Shown here piece after piece: positions 19,018 to 30,763 of a stretch of DNA of 64,000 bases. Under the pieces are notes generated by a model. That model had not been told where the DNA came from. It did no database searches and saw only the letters and a program-made list of their open reading frames with translations. The translations under genes were made by a program, and so were the position numbers. Source of the DNA: Prostheceraeus crozeri (lineage: Eukaryota; Platyhelminthes; Polycladida; Euryleptidae); NCBI GenBank assembly GCA_907163375.1, contig CAJQUW010011528.1, positions 62,001 to 126,000 of the forward strand, written 5' to 3'. Numbering within the stretch: position 1 is the first letter of the stretch; each line of letters opens with the position of its first letter.

Positions 19018-21336
19018 CAGTGGACTCCGCTTAATAAATCCACCTCCGTCCCAGCTTGAAGTGGATTTATTAAGCGGCGGATTTATTAACCGGAGGCGCA
19101 AAACGATTGCTATAATAATCGCTAAGAGAACCGATAAACTATACACTGTATAGGGATACGTATTGCTTATAAGGAAAACACATGCTATAGGCTGTAAAAC
19201 AAACTCTATTACAAATAAGGAAAACAAGCGGTGTTGTAGAACAAACAGTGTACAACAGTATGTATAGTATGATTCAATCGAACTGATACAAGGTACGCTC
19301 GTACATGCATTCACAAAATATGCAATACATGTAGATCTGACTAAGACGATGAAAATTAGGGATTCATAAAGTTAATGGTCATTTGCTTAGGCGGGCACTT
19401 CCTTCTTAAGTCCTCAATTACTTTGTTTTTCAGTGAGTAGAAGCTATCAAGGTCGTCGAATTCCAGCCTCTCGAGACCGACACCTAAGCGATGTAGGCAA
19501 TGTCTGATTTCTGCTGCGGAGGGAATCGTTTCCATGGGTTCGTCATCTGACTCACTTCCGATCTCGTAGACTGGTTCGAACTTGTCTTTCTCCAAGATCC
19601 CAGTTACTAGCTCCTTGATTTTGTCTTCTTCTGTTACTTCTTGAGTCACCAGAACCTCATCGTCGATAGCCCAACTGGTGTTTCCGGCAAGGTTATGCTG
19701 GTGTCCTTGTCTTCTTCTTCTACAACAGAAGATACGAAACCTCCTTTCATCCAACAGTTCCTTATGGTCATTGATGTGATCTTCATCCATGCGTTCTTTA
19801 TCATGCACATTGCTTCGAAGAGATTGATTCGTTTGGCGACAGTTTGAGCAACGGTCTCAATTTCAGAATCGTCAATGACGTCGATGATCTTCTGACGCAT
19901 CCCGTGCCTATAATAGGCCTTGAGGGCTCTGATAATGCCCATGTCGCACGGCTGAATCACGGATGTGGTGTTTGGAGGAAAGAAACACAGAGCGATGTTC
20001 TTCAGGCCGTTGACTTTTGCATGAGCTGAGCAGTTGTCAACAAGAAGAACCACCTTCTTCCCTGATCGCTGCAAGCGATTGTCCCAAGACCTCAGCCATC
20101 GCTCAAAGATACCCGCTGTCATCCATGCATTTGCCGAAAAATCGTACGGTATCGGACGCGATTTTACTTTCTTAAAGCATCTGGGAGACTTGGACTGTCC
20201 AATCAGAAGGAACTGTTCTTTATCGCCATTCATGTTACAAACGACCAGAAGTGTAACGCGGTCCTTTGCCGTTTCGAACCCTCTCTCAGCCTTTTTCTCT
20301 TTCTCCACGTAGGTGCTGCCTGGAAGGGCGCGATAATAAAGTGCAGTTTCATCAGCGTTGTATATCTGCTCTGGAGAGTAAGTCTTCAGGAGATCTGCCA
20401 CGATCGAGTTACGAAACTCCTCTGCTCCACGGACGTCGGCTTCCGCTGCTTCACCTGCAAAGAAATAAAAACATGATCAACATCTTTCAGCGATTCAGCA
20501 ATTAAAGACGAAAACTCTTACCTTTCAGAGTCGTAAATGTGATTCCGTAGCGCTTCTTCCAACGAGAGAATCAGCCGTCTGTGGCTTTGAAGTCATCGTG
20601 ACCGCATCAACCGCGATGTTGTTTGCTTTTTGCATAATTATAGGCCCGTTGACTGGCACATTTTTCGACCGTGCAAACTTAAACCACTCGTATAGAGCGT
20701 CTTCAACATCCTGATCTTTCCCTGCTCTCTTTCGCTTGGCAGCGCTTGATCCCTGGTCTTCGGCGCAAATGGCGGTCTCGTTTTTCAGCAGGTTTTGTAG
20801 GAAACCTCGTGAAATGCCGAGCTTTTCCGCTGCTTCTCGCTGACTGAGTGGAGATAGGTCCTTGAATCGGCTCAACAGTTCGACCTTTTCCGCCATGGTT
20901 TATCTTGTCGAGTTCTCTTCATGTTGGCTCACAGAATACGTCCGTACTTATTCGAATAAAACTGGAAAGTAACAGTTGACCTTGTGATGAGTTCAACTTA
21001 AAAACTACAGTTCACCTGATTCGAGGAGTGCGAAACAATGGCCAATCAGGAAGGAGGGGAAAGCGAGAACTAGCTATGTGTATCGGCCAATCAGAGAGAG
21101 TGATAGAGAGAGATGCCATTTTGGTGAAGAGGTTATTCCGAGAAGGAATGATCACTCTGAAATGGTTGATTATGACTTGTCGCGTTGATAGCAGAATAAA
21201 AAAAATGAATTTATTAAGCGGAGTGTGGATTCATTAAGCGGCGGATTTTACTATGTAAAAAACTGTCCCATGACAAAGTGGATGTAATAGCCGGCTGGAT
21301 TTATTATCCGTGGATTTATTAAGCGGAGTCCACTGT
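19018..21336. mobile_element. Tigger/pogo-type DNA transposon with TA duplication
   Basis: Terminal repeats begin CAGTGGACTCCGCTTAATAA and end with its reverse complement. TA flanks both ends (19016-19017 and 21337-21338). Subterminal copies of GATTTATTAAGCGGCGGATT occur inside both ends. The interior carries a pogo-family transposase on the minus strand. Confidence 0.9.
19356..20896 (-). pseudogene. Tigger/pogo transposase (CENP-B N-terminus, DDE_1), broken
   Basis: The N-terminal exon (20896-20522) has a helix-turn-helix of the CENP-B type (QREAAEKLGISRGFLQNLL). A frameshift and a TGA near 20570 disrupt it. An intron (about 20457-20521) has a consensus donor CTGAAAG|GTAAGA and acceptor TTTGCAG|GTG. 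The catalytic exon shows NADETALYYRALP, VVLLVDNCSAH and IQPCDMGIIRALKAYYR, giving three acidic residues. A frameshift near 19690 separates the acidic C-terminal ~110 residues. It acts by cut-and-paste at TA. This copy is inactive. Confidence 0.88.
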
Positions 21337-21338
21337 AT

Positions 21339-22755
21339 TACAAACAGATAATAAACTTTCATAAAGAAGAGATGCCCTGATGTATGAATCATAAATGAGG
21401 TAGACATTGTTTTACCTATGAAACGCTGTGCAATGCCTGAGGGTGGCATTTCTCACCATTTTAGTTTGGTGACACGTGGCATTAAGAAAATTTCAAATGG
21501 ACTCTTACAAATACCTGATACCTCCATAAGAATGTATTTGGCAATATTTCCAGTAGAAACTGAGACAATATTAGTCCTGTCAATGACTGTCTAAAAAAGT
21601 AGGAAAATGTGATTGCATGGAAAATATGTAATTTATAATTTAATTAAGTACACTCATATATTTCTCATAGACGCAGCACATTCCTTAATTCTTTCAATAC
21701 ATTTAGATTTTTATCCATTTTTAATTATTGTGCATAAATAAAATCACGAAGTCCCTGACATCAATCGAAATCGTGCCTACTTTTATGGCAACAAATGTCG
21801 GGCACTAATGGGCCAAAGTTCCAAAGATCTATTCTCTCAACCGCAAATATTGACAATTCTATCATCACAGACACTCCTCGGAAGTGCGCATGTTCTATAA
21901 CCGACAATAATTGTTAAGTGCATGCAAAGCAATTCTTAAAAAGTTTTCTGTGTGACCGAAAGTTAGGCCATACATCCATGTAAGATAATAGGTTATGCAC
22001 GGTAGATGTAATTAATTTCAAAGTCTTGGAATCTGACTTGACCAGATCTGATGAAATTTACCATGAAAAATTGAGTTTAAATTAAGTCTATTTTAAGTCT
22101 AGAAAAGTAGAATATTCTTTTCCACAAAATGAGGGGATCAATAAATGTAGGATAAATACACAAAATTTGAGTAGAATATTATCTTGCAGCTTAAGATCGT
22201 GAAGTAAAAATAACGAGATCCTGAAACTCAAGCACAAATAATAAATTTTTATAGGATGAGTTACGAAAAGGAGGTCAAGTTGACCCAACCATTGCATCTC
22301 CGAGGTAATCAATGCCACCGTCCCCAACTTTTATATTTAACTTAGATTTCTTTTTTGCAGATCAAAGAGCCTTACTGGATTCCCTGATGAAATTGTATAA
22401 TGCGATAATAGAGAAAAAGCAGTCTGAGGATGTGCTTAAATCTATGAGTAAGTAGAAACTTTGACATCTTGTGTTTGCTATTAAATATTATTTAAATTAC
22501 TGCGATCACATCTATTCAATGATTACCTTTCTATTTTCTCATTAGCATGGTGATATCATCCATTGAAAATGATCTCTTCTTGCACCATTGAGCGTAAACA
22601 TTAACAGTGAAAGATGCGCGCTTCTTCACTCTGAACTACTGTCTATGCGTGTACCTATATACAGTATCTAGCAGATTACTTCTTCCAATTATAGACCGAC
22701 ATGTGACAAAAGCAATTGTCAACTTCTCATGACTTTCACTTTGTGCTATTTGCTA
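21339..22755 (+). other. AT-rich non-coding stretch containing one exon-like block
   Basis: There is no transposon or open frame of note except 22361-22447. It is otherwise unique-looking, intron-like sequence. Confidence 0.4.
22361..22447 (+). CDS. Probable internal exon of a host gene
   Basis: A strong acceptor (TTTCTTTTTTGCAG) is followed by 87 open bases and a GTAAGT donor. In the only fully open reading the peptide is helical (ALLDSLMKLYNAIIEKKQ) and begins in phase 1. I do not recognise the protein. If the small exon at 18905-18944 belongs to the same gene, the Tigger element lies in its intron. Confidence 0.4.
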
Positions 22756-22935
22756 CACTGTAAACCGTTAGCTACCAAATGAAATAAAGTTTGCAGCGTA
22801 ATCAACATTTCTTCCCAAATGAAGATGGTATGGCTACCAGACCATGTTCATTTGGAAGCAACCGCCTGAATGAATTCTGACGGTCTGGTAGATAATTGGA
22901 GGGTCATCTGGTAGCGACGGTCCTAAAATTTACTG
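22756..22935. mobile_element. MITE-like inverted repeat with CACTGTAAA terminus
   Basis: The left end CACTGTAAACCGTTAGCTACC has an imperfect inverted match at the right end (GGTAGCGACGGTCCTAAAATT), with TA before the left end. Internal ACCAGAC/GTCTGGT arms also pair. The termini resemble those of the elements at 23337, 31467 and 60269. Confidence 0.4.
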
Positions 22936-23039
22936 GAACTTTTCATATTTGATTTACTTGTATATTGAATACTTCTTATAGATGAACTGAGAAGCAGCTG
23001 ATTTACTAATCCCATTGACTTTAAATCACGTCTGATAAC

Positions 23040-23170
23040 TTATACGTCCACAATGTTCAAGCGTGGTGATAATGATACTGTGATGAAAGCTTCTTCTGCT
23101 GATACGCGATACCAGTCCGGTCAGTGTTTTTCATACGGAGCCACTGGTCATCGTAGAAAGGAAAACTAAG
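23040..23170 (+). pseudogene. Copia gag zinc-knuckle remnant
   Basis: The open stretch ends with QCFSYGATGHRRKEN followed by a stop. Compared with the CX2CX4HX4C knuckle, the second Cys is Tyr and the last Cys is Asn, so zinc binding should be lost. Confidence 0.5.
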
Positions 23171-23336
23171 ATGCATAATATGCATAATATATTATATTGC
23201 AAGACGAAAGGATATGTTGAGGCACTATGTTTTCGTAAGAAGAAAGGAATTGGTCAGCCTTTATTGAAGAGACCTCTGATTTTCCGTTTGTTACGTCGAT
23301 CCGTTCTCCACATTCTTCTGATCCAGGTCACAAGTA

Positions 23337-23605
23337 CACTGTAAACTGTAAAGTACGAAAACTGGATGATTATGACTACGAAAGCGATGTACAAAACGAG
23401 AAGAACAAAATGTACAAAAGCGCTATTGTTCGTGCTCATACACTAAGAATGCGACTGACTTTCCTATTGGATGATAAAGATAGACTAATAGGACAATCAA
23501 TCGCTTTCGTAGGGTGTGAGCACGAACAATCGTGCTTTCGTACATTTTGTTATTCTCGTTTTGTACATCGCTTTCGCAAGTAGCTTTCGTATTGTACAGT
23601 TTACA
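23337..23605. mobile_element. Palindromic MITE inside the Copia remnant
   Basis: The left half (TGTAAACTGTAAAGTACGAAA, CGAAAGCGATGTACAAAACG, ATTGTTCGTGCTCA) is mirrored by the right half (TGAGCACGAACAAT, CGTTTTGTACATCGCTTTCG, TACAGTTTACA). Arms are about 130 bases. The minus-strand frames here are artefacts of the palindrome. Confidence 0.7.
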
Positions 23606-23689
23606 TTTTACCGTATACGTGTTGACTGTGGTGCAACTGTCCACCTTTTGAATAGCAAGGACGCCTTTCTTTCATTTCTAGACTCGTTT

Positions 23690-24410
23690 TAGCCAGGAAA
23701 TCACTACATAGTGTTGGCTGATGGAAACAGGAAGAATAATCTAATCATTGCCAAAGAAACTGCCAAGGTCAACTTGATCGACGTCAACGGCGAATCTCAT
23801 TGGATTACTCTGAAAGATGCTGTTTTGGCTTCGTCTTTCCCTACAAATCTGTGAAGATTGCTACACGTTATGGCGCTAAATTTTCTTTTGATGAACACGA
23901 TTCCGCGCTTATCGCATCTAATGGTCTGCGATTCCCAATTTCAGAAAAAGGAAATCTATATTTCTTGAAGACGCATGGCGACATTTATGCCCTTAAGACT
24001 ACTCTATACGATTGGCATTGGACTTTTGGTCATCTCAATAATGACGACTTGAGTGAGATGCCTGATGTTGCCGGATGTCAAAATATGGAGCAGAGAACGA
24101 CTCAGCTCCCGGACATATTCAGTAAGCAAGCAAACGTGTGAAACCATGCCGAAGTCATCAAGTTTCCATGCAACCATTGCAAATAATCTACAGTGACATC
24201 ATTGGTCCAATCACATCATCTTCAGTTAATAGTTTCAGGTGCATGATCAGCTTTGTCGATGCTTACCCAAGCATGTCTTATGTTTACTTCTTGAAGTCAA
24301 AGAATGGTCTTTTCCATGCTTTAAGGCAATGTAGGCCGATGTTTCTCCATTTTGGCAATGTTCTGCAATTACTCACACATCGGTGGAATGCACGTGTCCT
24401 CGAATATTAA
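23690..24410 (+). pseudogene. Copia protease-end / gag-pre-integrase / integrase remnant
   Basis: HYVLADGNRKN and DAVLASSFP fit the region after the Copia protease. LYDWHWTFGHLNNDDLSEM is a gag-pre-integrase HxxxH-type block. LQIIYSDIIGPI, then ISFVDAYPSMSYVYFLKSK, is the integrase core start with two of its acidic residues. Frameshifts occur near 23850, 24130 and 24310. Confidence 0.7.
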
Positions 24411-24545
24411 ACAAATTCTCCTCAAACGTAACATTAGGGAGACTAATACTGCTAGCTCCGCACTCACCAAGTCAGAACGGTAAAGTACAGAGATTATGGT
24501 TTACGTCAGAGTAGGCAAAACTGAAATAGACTATTGGATCATCAT

Positions 24546-24900
24546 CTAAAGCTGCAAGGATTTATTCAATATGAAGCTGACAATCGTCTTTACACTAGCA
24601 TCCTGGACAACAGCCTTTTTAACATGATCGTTTGAATGGACGATATCATCATTGCTTCCTCTAGCATGCAAGGCGTCAATCAAATCATAGACGAATTGAA
24701 TCGAAAATTCAAAATCGAAGATCGAGGACAACTACATTGGTTTCTTGGTAACGAATTTGTGACCAAGCCAAACCAATCAGGAGTCATAGATAAGCTCCTT
24801 AAGTTTGGAATGGTTGATTTTGAGCCTGAATCGACTCCTGCAGATAAAGGATTGAAATCAACATGTTCAAATAACAAATGTGAAAGAGTGGATTTCGACT
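24546..24900 (+). pseudogene. Copia reverse transcriptase remnant (RVT_2)
   Basis: MDDIIIASSSMQGVNQIIDE carries the DD of the RT active site. KFKIEDRGQLHWFLG and GMVDFEPESTPAD follow, as in Copia RT. The reading ends where the minisatellite begins. Confidence 0.75.
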
Positions 24901-24917
24901 GTCTCGGTCTGGTGGGG

Positions 24918-25940
24918 GTTCATTTCATCAACAGATCTTTTCTTTGGAAGGGTCATTTCTTCGACAGGGTCATTTCATTGACATGTCTTTTCTTCGATAG
25001 GGTCATTTCATCGACTGGTGGATGATATTCGCTCAAGAGTATCATGCATCCATAAAGATTTAAAGACATGAATTAACCAAATTATTCACAGACATCATGC
25101 TATGGTGTCTCTGAGCTTTATCGGGGAGTTCAATATCTTCTGACTCTGGACAAAGATATTGATGAAACGAACTGTCGTTAAAATGACGCTGTCGACGAAA
25201 AGACCTGTCGACGAAATGACCCTGTCGATGAAATGACCCTGTCAATGAAATGAGCCTGTCGACGAAAAGACCTATCGATGAAAGGACCTGTCGACGAAAA
25301 GACCTATTGATGAAAGGATCTGTCGACGAAAAGACCCTGTCGATGAAATGACCCTGTCAATGAAAATACCTGTCAATGAAAATACCTGTCGATGAAATGA
25401 CACTGTCGATGAAATGACCTTGTCGATGAAATGACCCTGACCCTGTCGACGAAAACACCTGTCGATAAAATGACCCTATCGATGAAATGACCCTGTCGAT
25501 GGAATAAGCCTGTCGATGAAAGAACCTGTCGATGAAATGAGCCTGTCGATGAAATGACCCAGTCGATGAAATGACCCTGTCGATGAAATGAGCCTGTCGA
25601 TGAAATGACCCTGTAGATGAAATGAGCCTGTCGATGAAATGAGCCTGTCAATGAAAGAACCTGTCGATGAAATGACCCTGTCGATGAAATGACCCTGTCG
25701 ATGAAATGAGCCTGTCGATGAAATGACCCTGTAGATGAAATGAGCCTGTCGATGAAATGAGCCTGTCAATGAAAGAACCTGTCGATGAAATGACCCTGTC
25801 GATGAAATGACCCTGTCGATGAAATGAGCCTGTCGATGAAAGAACCTGTCGATGAAATGACCCTGTCGATGAAATGATCCTGTCGATGAAATGAGCCTGT
25901 CGATGAAAGAACCTGTCGATGAAAAGACCCTGTCGATGAA
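24918..25940 (-). repeat. 17-bp minisatellite with oppositely oriented arms
   Basis: The unit CCTGTCGATGAAATGAC (16-17 bp) is repeated more than 40 times from about 25190 to 25940. The same unit appears in the opposite orientation at 24918-25020, so the two blocks form an inverted repeat around a ~150-base spacer. Because 17 is not a multiple of 3, the minus strand reads as a 17-residue period (VISSTGSFHRQGHFIDR) with all three frames open. I treat these as repeat artefacts, not genes. Confidence 0.85.
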
Positions 25941-26029
25941 GTGAACACAATCCTTGTTCTCCTGTATCTTGCCCTCATGACAAGACCGGACATCTCTTGG
26001 ACAATGTCACAATCACCTGCGAAGTCTGC

Positions 26030-26485
26030 AAGGCAGCACGATACTGCGGCGAAAAGAGTCCTACGGTATTTAAAATGAACTTCGGATTACAAATTATTCT
26101 TTTAAAAAGTGGAGAGCAATCAACTCATTGGTTACTCGGACTCTGATTGGGGATCATCTCTCCATGATGAACGCTAATGTCAGGCTACGTTTTCAAATTG
26201 AATGGCACTACATCAAATTTGATTAGGAAGTCCAGGAAACAACCAACTGCGGCAAGCACTGTCTACCTGTGAGGCGGAAAATATGACGCTTGGAGAGGTT
26301 GCAAAAGAGGCGAAATATCTTCGACAGCTGCTCAATGATTTAAACTTCAGCAGTGAATCAGTTAGCACACACTGTGATAATCAAAGTGTTATACATTTAA
26401 CAAAAAATTACAACCAACATCAAAGAACAAAGCATATCGACATACGACGCCATTTCATCCGTGTGCTCATTAACTCAGGTTAATT
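26030..26485 (+). pseudogene. Copia RNase H / C-terminal remnant
   Basis: HDTAAKRVLRYLK is typical of the RT thumb. Later come KEAKYLRQLLNDLNFSSES, HCDNQSVIHLTKN and RTKHIDIRRHFIRVLI of Copia RNase H. It is broken by frameshifts and lies downstream of the minisatellite. Confidence 0.8.
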
Positions 26486-27116
26486 GACAGTGAACTTTAT
26501 ACAACATTTTTCTAACAAGACCATAAGACTCAAATCTGGCCGAAGTGGTCAAAAATGACAGATAAAATCAAGGAAGCATGTTGAGATCGTGACTCGATCT
26601 TCATTTTTCCATGACAATTTTTTATCACACGGTTCATTTATTTTATTTATTTTCCTTTCAAATAGTGGCAGCGTGCAATCATTTCTGTTCACATTGTGAA
26701 GGTGAATTTACTCGCTTCATGCGCTATGTAACCTAGATAGTTCTTTGGAGAGTGGTATCGGTGTTATTTGCAGTCAAAGCGTGTTTCAAATATCAGATGT
26801 AAATGATATTTCACAACAATAGGTTTCCTCTGCGTGACGTGTGAATTTCTTCGGCAAACAGTATGGGACTAGTTATTTCCCTCTTGGGGAGCCTTTTCGC
26901 CCACCCCCTCGGTTTTTTAACCCTTTCGCTGCTGAGGCAAATTTTGTAAGTTAACTTACAATGATCAACATTCTCCTCAGTGCGGGATGGTATTCTTACC
27001 ATTGATAAAATCACTCATCTTATCACCTATAACCCATGTTCGACTGCAAATGACACAAGTTCAACTTGCTTCTCTTCATTGCCTCCTGAACTTCTCTATG
27101 CGCCCCAACCGCGAGC
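26486..27116. other. Non-coding spacer
   Basis: There is no gene. TTAACCCTTTCGCTGCTGAGG near 26919 resembles a lone piggyBac-type end, but no partner was seen. Confidence 0.3.
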
Positions 27117-27123
27117 GCTCATG

Positions 27124-30034
27124 CAGGGAATCCTAGTTGGTCGCTGCGCTCCTCAGGAAGTGACATGCCTGACAGCCGTTTACACACGCGGGCCAGTTTC
27201 CCTGTATTTTCCTCTCTGTCATTCCCTCAGTCAGCACACGAAAGAGACGTGAATTTAGGTTTCCCTTATACCTAGTTAAACTCTGCGTATCCGATTGTTT
27301 ATATTATTATAACACCAACTTTTTAATTTAATGAAATGTGTTCAGATAACTCAAAATATGACAATAAGATATCACAGTTAAGGAAAGCATGATACATGTA
27401 GATATAACTATAACTGAATGGAAATCAGACTACTAATTTTTCTGTGTATTTTGCTTATTTCCTCCTTTTCCTTTATAAAGTTCTTAAGATTTATAACAAA
27501 ACAACATCAAGTCAGAAAATATATATTTTCAAATTAAGGTCATGACGCATGCAATAACCTCCTATCGCAATTCAGTTGGCCTACACTGCTGAGGACAATT
27601 TCAACTTTTTTCTTTGTAACTGTTCAAAATCTCTTGAGCTGCGATCATTCTGCTCTTTCATAAAATTTTTTAAGAAGGTATTGAATACAGGACGCAGTAT
27701 TCTCATAATGAGTTCATGAGTGGAATGATTCAAGTTACACGAAATTCTTATCAAATGATTCAAGTCCGGTGACTGTAAAATTGTTTCAATGCAAAATTGA
27801 GACAAAAGCGTTACAACTGTGGACGAATAAAATAATCGATTATGAACCGATTCAGTATTCTTTATGATTGCGAAAACATAATATGCAATTGCAACAACAG
27901 AAAGGCTAAGAAACTTGGTTTTTTCAGACCACCGCGGTTTCTCAGCTCCAACAAGTCAAAATCACTCCTCAAATCCTTCGTAAGTGTCACAGATCTGTAA
28001 ATTTGTATTACTACTGTCAATGAACAAGGATTTACATTCACTACAGGTATTACTTGGAGATTTTATCAAATGACAACAATATCCGCTTAAAAAAGTTATC
28101 ATATTCCGGTCATTTGAGTCAAGCGAATCAATGTCTGAACTTCGTATTCGTGGAATGCTCATTCCTAACGAAGTGTTATCGTCATCACTGGCGAATTGTT
28201 TTAGATCACGGAGACTGAACCCGTGATACTTCAGCAGAGAAGAAATTCGAAGTTTCTTTTCAGCTTCAAATATCTGACGCACAGAAAACTGTTTCAAATA
28301 AGCTTCTGTTAACAGGATGGTTGTCAACTGAAATAACAACTGGTATAAAGCCGCTGTTGTGTAGAAGTCTGAGCGATTTCATTAATAGGTTATGTAGTTT
28401 GCTTGTGTCTAATTTTTGAGATGGCTCCATCATGATAACCTCCTGATACTTTGTACAGATTGACTTAATCAAAACAGTACAAACTGTTCTGGCAATGGCA
28501 TTGGAGTGACATTCAATTCTAAAGCATTGGCCACCACTGAACTCAAGTTTCTTTGAGGAGTGAATTTCGTCAATGTTAACGGTTACTAACTTTTCTTTCG
28601 TGGTAAGCTGGTCACTTTTCAATTTCAAATATGAAATAAAGGAATCATCACACATACTTGCACTCATATTCGACGATAATCTTTGAAGATGTCGTGCAGA
28701 TGGAAGAGTCAAACAATCACTATCTTGTACAAATCGATACGCACTTGCACTATGGTTGAATAGGAGGTAAGATAAGGATAGGAGTTCTGAGGAGTAATTC
28801 GGCTTTCTCATAGTAATGAGGTGAAATTGTTCCAAAAGGAAACTGAGTTTGGAATAAACTTTCTCATTATCACTCTGTTCGGCAGCATATATGGCTTGAT
28901 CTATGTGAGGGATCACTTTCATTATGTGATGTTGATAATCATGTTCAAGGTCACCCTGCACAGTCTTCAACCGTGAAAGAAGATTCTCCAACTGATTAAA
29001 AGAGTCCAATTTCGATAAACGAATAATATCTTCCGTAATGGATAGTTGAATGACACCGTCATACACAGCTGACACATTAAGATTCATACCAATGCAGAGA
29101 GATTTCACAATTTGAGGTATACCATCAGAAGAAATTGCAATGTCATGAAAATAGCAATTATCATCCTTCATTACTTTCACATAGTGACTCAAATGATTCG
29201 GAAGAACATATTCTTTCATATCGGCGATCGATGCTATTTTATCTTTATCAAAAAAATAATTCACCGAAGTATCCAAAATGTTTTGTTCAGCAGCAAGGCG
29301 AGACGACATCGAACTCGAAGTACCCCTCGTAGCCATCTCGGATTCACTCAAATACGACGGAAGATTCGGAAACATCGTCGGAATCGCCGAGGACGAAAGC
29401 TTTTTCAGAGACAGAGGGTTAAATGATGAGGCTCTCTTTTTCTTTCGCGTTGAGTTTGTATCATTAGATTCTGAAATAATACACGTAGAATCAAAGTGAA
29501 GTGCGCACACACGATAGCTGTTGCCAGATCTGTTCAAACTGCTGATGTCTTGATCGGACCACGATCGGGGAATTTTGCGGATCCATTTTTGCAGCCGTTC
29601 TTGATCAGAATCAGGATTTGGGAATTTGTATAAGGCGATTTTATCGTCGGATGAGTTGTTTTTATAGTTAGTTCGACAGCCAGTTACACTGCACTTGTAA
29701 GGCATGGAGCAAATTCTACGAGAAATAGATGCACACCGAATTGCCGAAAATGGGAAGAATGACTTAACATCGCAGAAGCAATGAATTAGGAACCGACAGT
29801 GCAAGTAATCGATATCATCTATTAAACAACCTGTGTACAGATATCAAGACCAAGTAGGATTCCCTGTAAAGACGGACACTCTTTGGCAGGAGATTTCTCC
29901 TTAGGGAGAAACGAAAATAAACTGAGATGAATAACTATACATGCGCCAACAGTGGCCCGTGTATGTAAAGCTCTTGTCAGAATCCTCAAGGGTGTCACTT
30001 CCTGAGGAGCGCAGCGACCAACTAGGATTCCCTG
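27124..30034. mobile_element. P-type (THAP) DNA transposon
   Basis: Both ends carry CAGGGAATCCTAGTTGGTCG continuing into a shared ~42-bp inverted repeat. GCTCATG flanks the element (27117-27123 and 30035-30041), a 7-bp duplication where P elements usually make 8. The interior encodes a THAP-domain transposase on the minus strand. Confidence 0.88.
27581..29705 (-). pseudogene. P-element-like transposase with THAP domain, frameshifted
   Basis: I chose Met 29705 because THAP domains usually start MPYKC. The C2CH ligands are visible in CSVTGC and in VCALHF, with the conserved W between. The catalytic region has VNIDEIHSSKKLEFSGGQ and, later, VISVDNHPVNRSLF. A frameshift near 28300 separates LLKYHGFSLRDLKQF and FLSGYCCHLIKSPSNTC, the C-terminal P-transposase region. 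Another break near 27930 separates the final ~110 residues. It is inactive as it stands. Confidence 0.85.
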
Positions 30035-30041
30035 GCTCATG

Positions 30042-30305
30042 TTTTTTCTAATATCTGACGTTCTCATTATCTCATTCTCTTGATAAAGTGTCACAAACAA
30101 TTTTGTAGCCCCTCTTGTAGAAATCGCTTTCGCTCCTTATCAAACTGAACGTTGTCTTGTTCATTGGTTGAAAACTCAGGTCTATGTGATCATAAGGAAG
30201 CGATAATTTTTCCATTGGCTTCAAGATTTTTTGACCAACACAATAATCAGTCGATCCACAGATGATCTATCAGGCTGAGAAGGAATAGTTCACTAGTATT
30301 ACAGA
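30042..30305. other. Short spacer with no gene seen
   Basis: This is unique-looking sequence between the P-type element and a LINE remnant. Confidence 0.3.
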
Positions 30306-30763
30306 CAATTTTTACAACTTCGTACAGAAGCGTCTCGCCCTTTGCTTGAATATGCCACGCCTGTCTGGAGTCCATACCTCGAAAGAGATAAGGCATTGGT
30401 TGAACGTGTCCAGCATAGAGCCACTCGCAATGTTCGGAGTTTGAGACATAAGTGTTATGACGAACGTCTACAGCACCTCGGCCTGGAATCTCTTGAGAAA
30501 CGACGTCTCCTTCAAGATTTAACAGAAGTTTTCAAAATGTTTCATGGCGCATCGGTTACATCTCCTACGTACTTCTTTGAACCCAATAGAAATGTAACTC
30601 GTGGACATCGTTTTAAACTTACGATTAAGCCATCTTGTTTGCAATCTCGGAAACACTTCTTTTCAAGTAGAGTTGTAAACGTTTGGAACAGTCTCCCTGA
30701 TTCGATTTTCGACATCCAATCTCCCGCGACATTTAAAAATCGTGTTCGTTTACTTCTATGAAT
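30306..30763 (+). pseudogene. LINE (CR1/Jockey-like) reverse-transcriptase C-terminus
   Basis: The frame contains PLLEYATPVWSPYL, LERVQHRATR-like VERVQHRATRN, YDERLQHLGLESLEKRRLL and FFSSRVVNVWNSLPD. This is the conserved C-terminal tail found after the RT domain of CR1/Jockey-type LINEs. It is 5'-truncated and ends at a natural stop at 30761. 30764-31466 is probably its 3' UTR plus spacer, without further genes. Confidence 0.8.

Larger units (their letters stand above)
22980..26485 (+). mobile_element. Degenerate Ty1/Copia retrotransposon
   Basis: Remnants occur in the Copia order: a gag zinc knuckle, protease and gag-pre-integrase, integrase, reverse transcriptase, RNase H. I found no LTRs. 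It is interrupted by a palindromic MITE (23337-23605) and a large minisatellite (24918-25940). Confidence 0.75.

Noticed and set aside
23254-23644. Two minus-strand frames upstream of the Copia remnant
   Set aside because: They lie on a palindromic MITE and mirror each other.
24918-25940. Possible CRISPR array
   Set aside because: There are no unique spacers of constant length; units follow each other directly, and the context is a eukaryotic retrotransposon.
25373-25993. Four overlapping minus-strand frames with Ser/Thr/His/Arg repeats
   Set aside because: They are the translation of a 17-bp minisatellite, which has no stops in any minus frame. There is no promoter or domain.
26919-26960. 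TTAACCCTTTCGCTGCTGAGG as a piggyBac end
   Set aside because: No inverse partner or transposase was found nearby. A lone match of this length is not enough.
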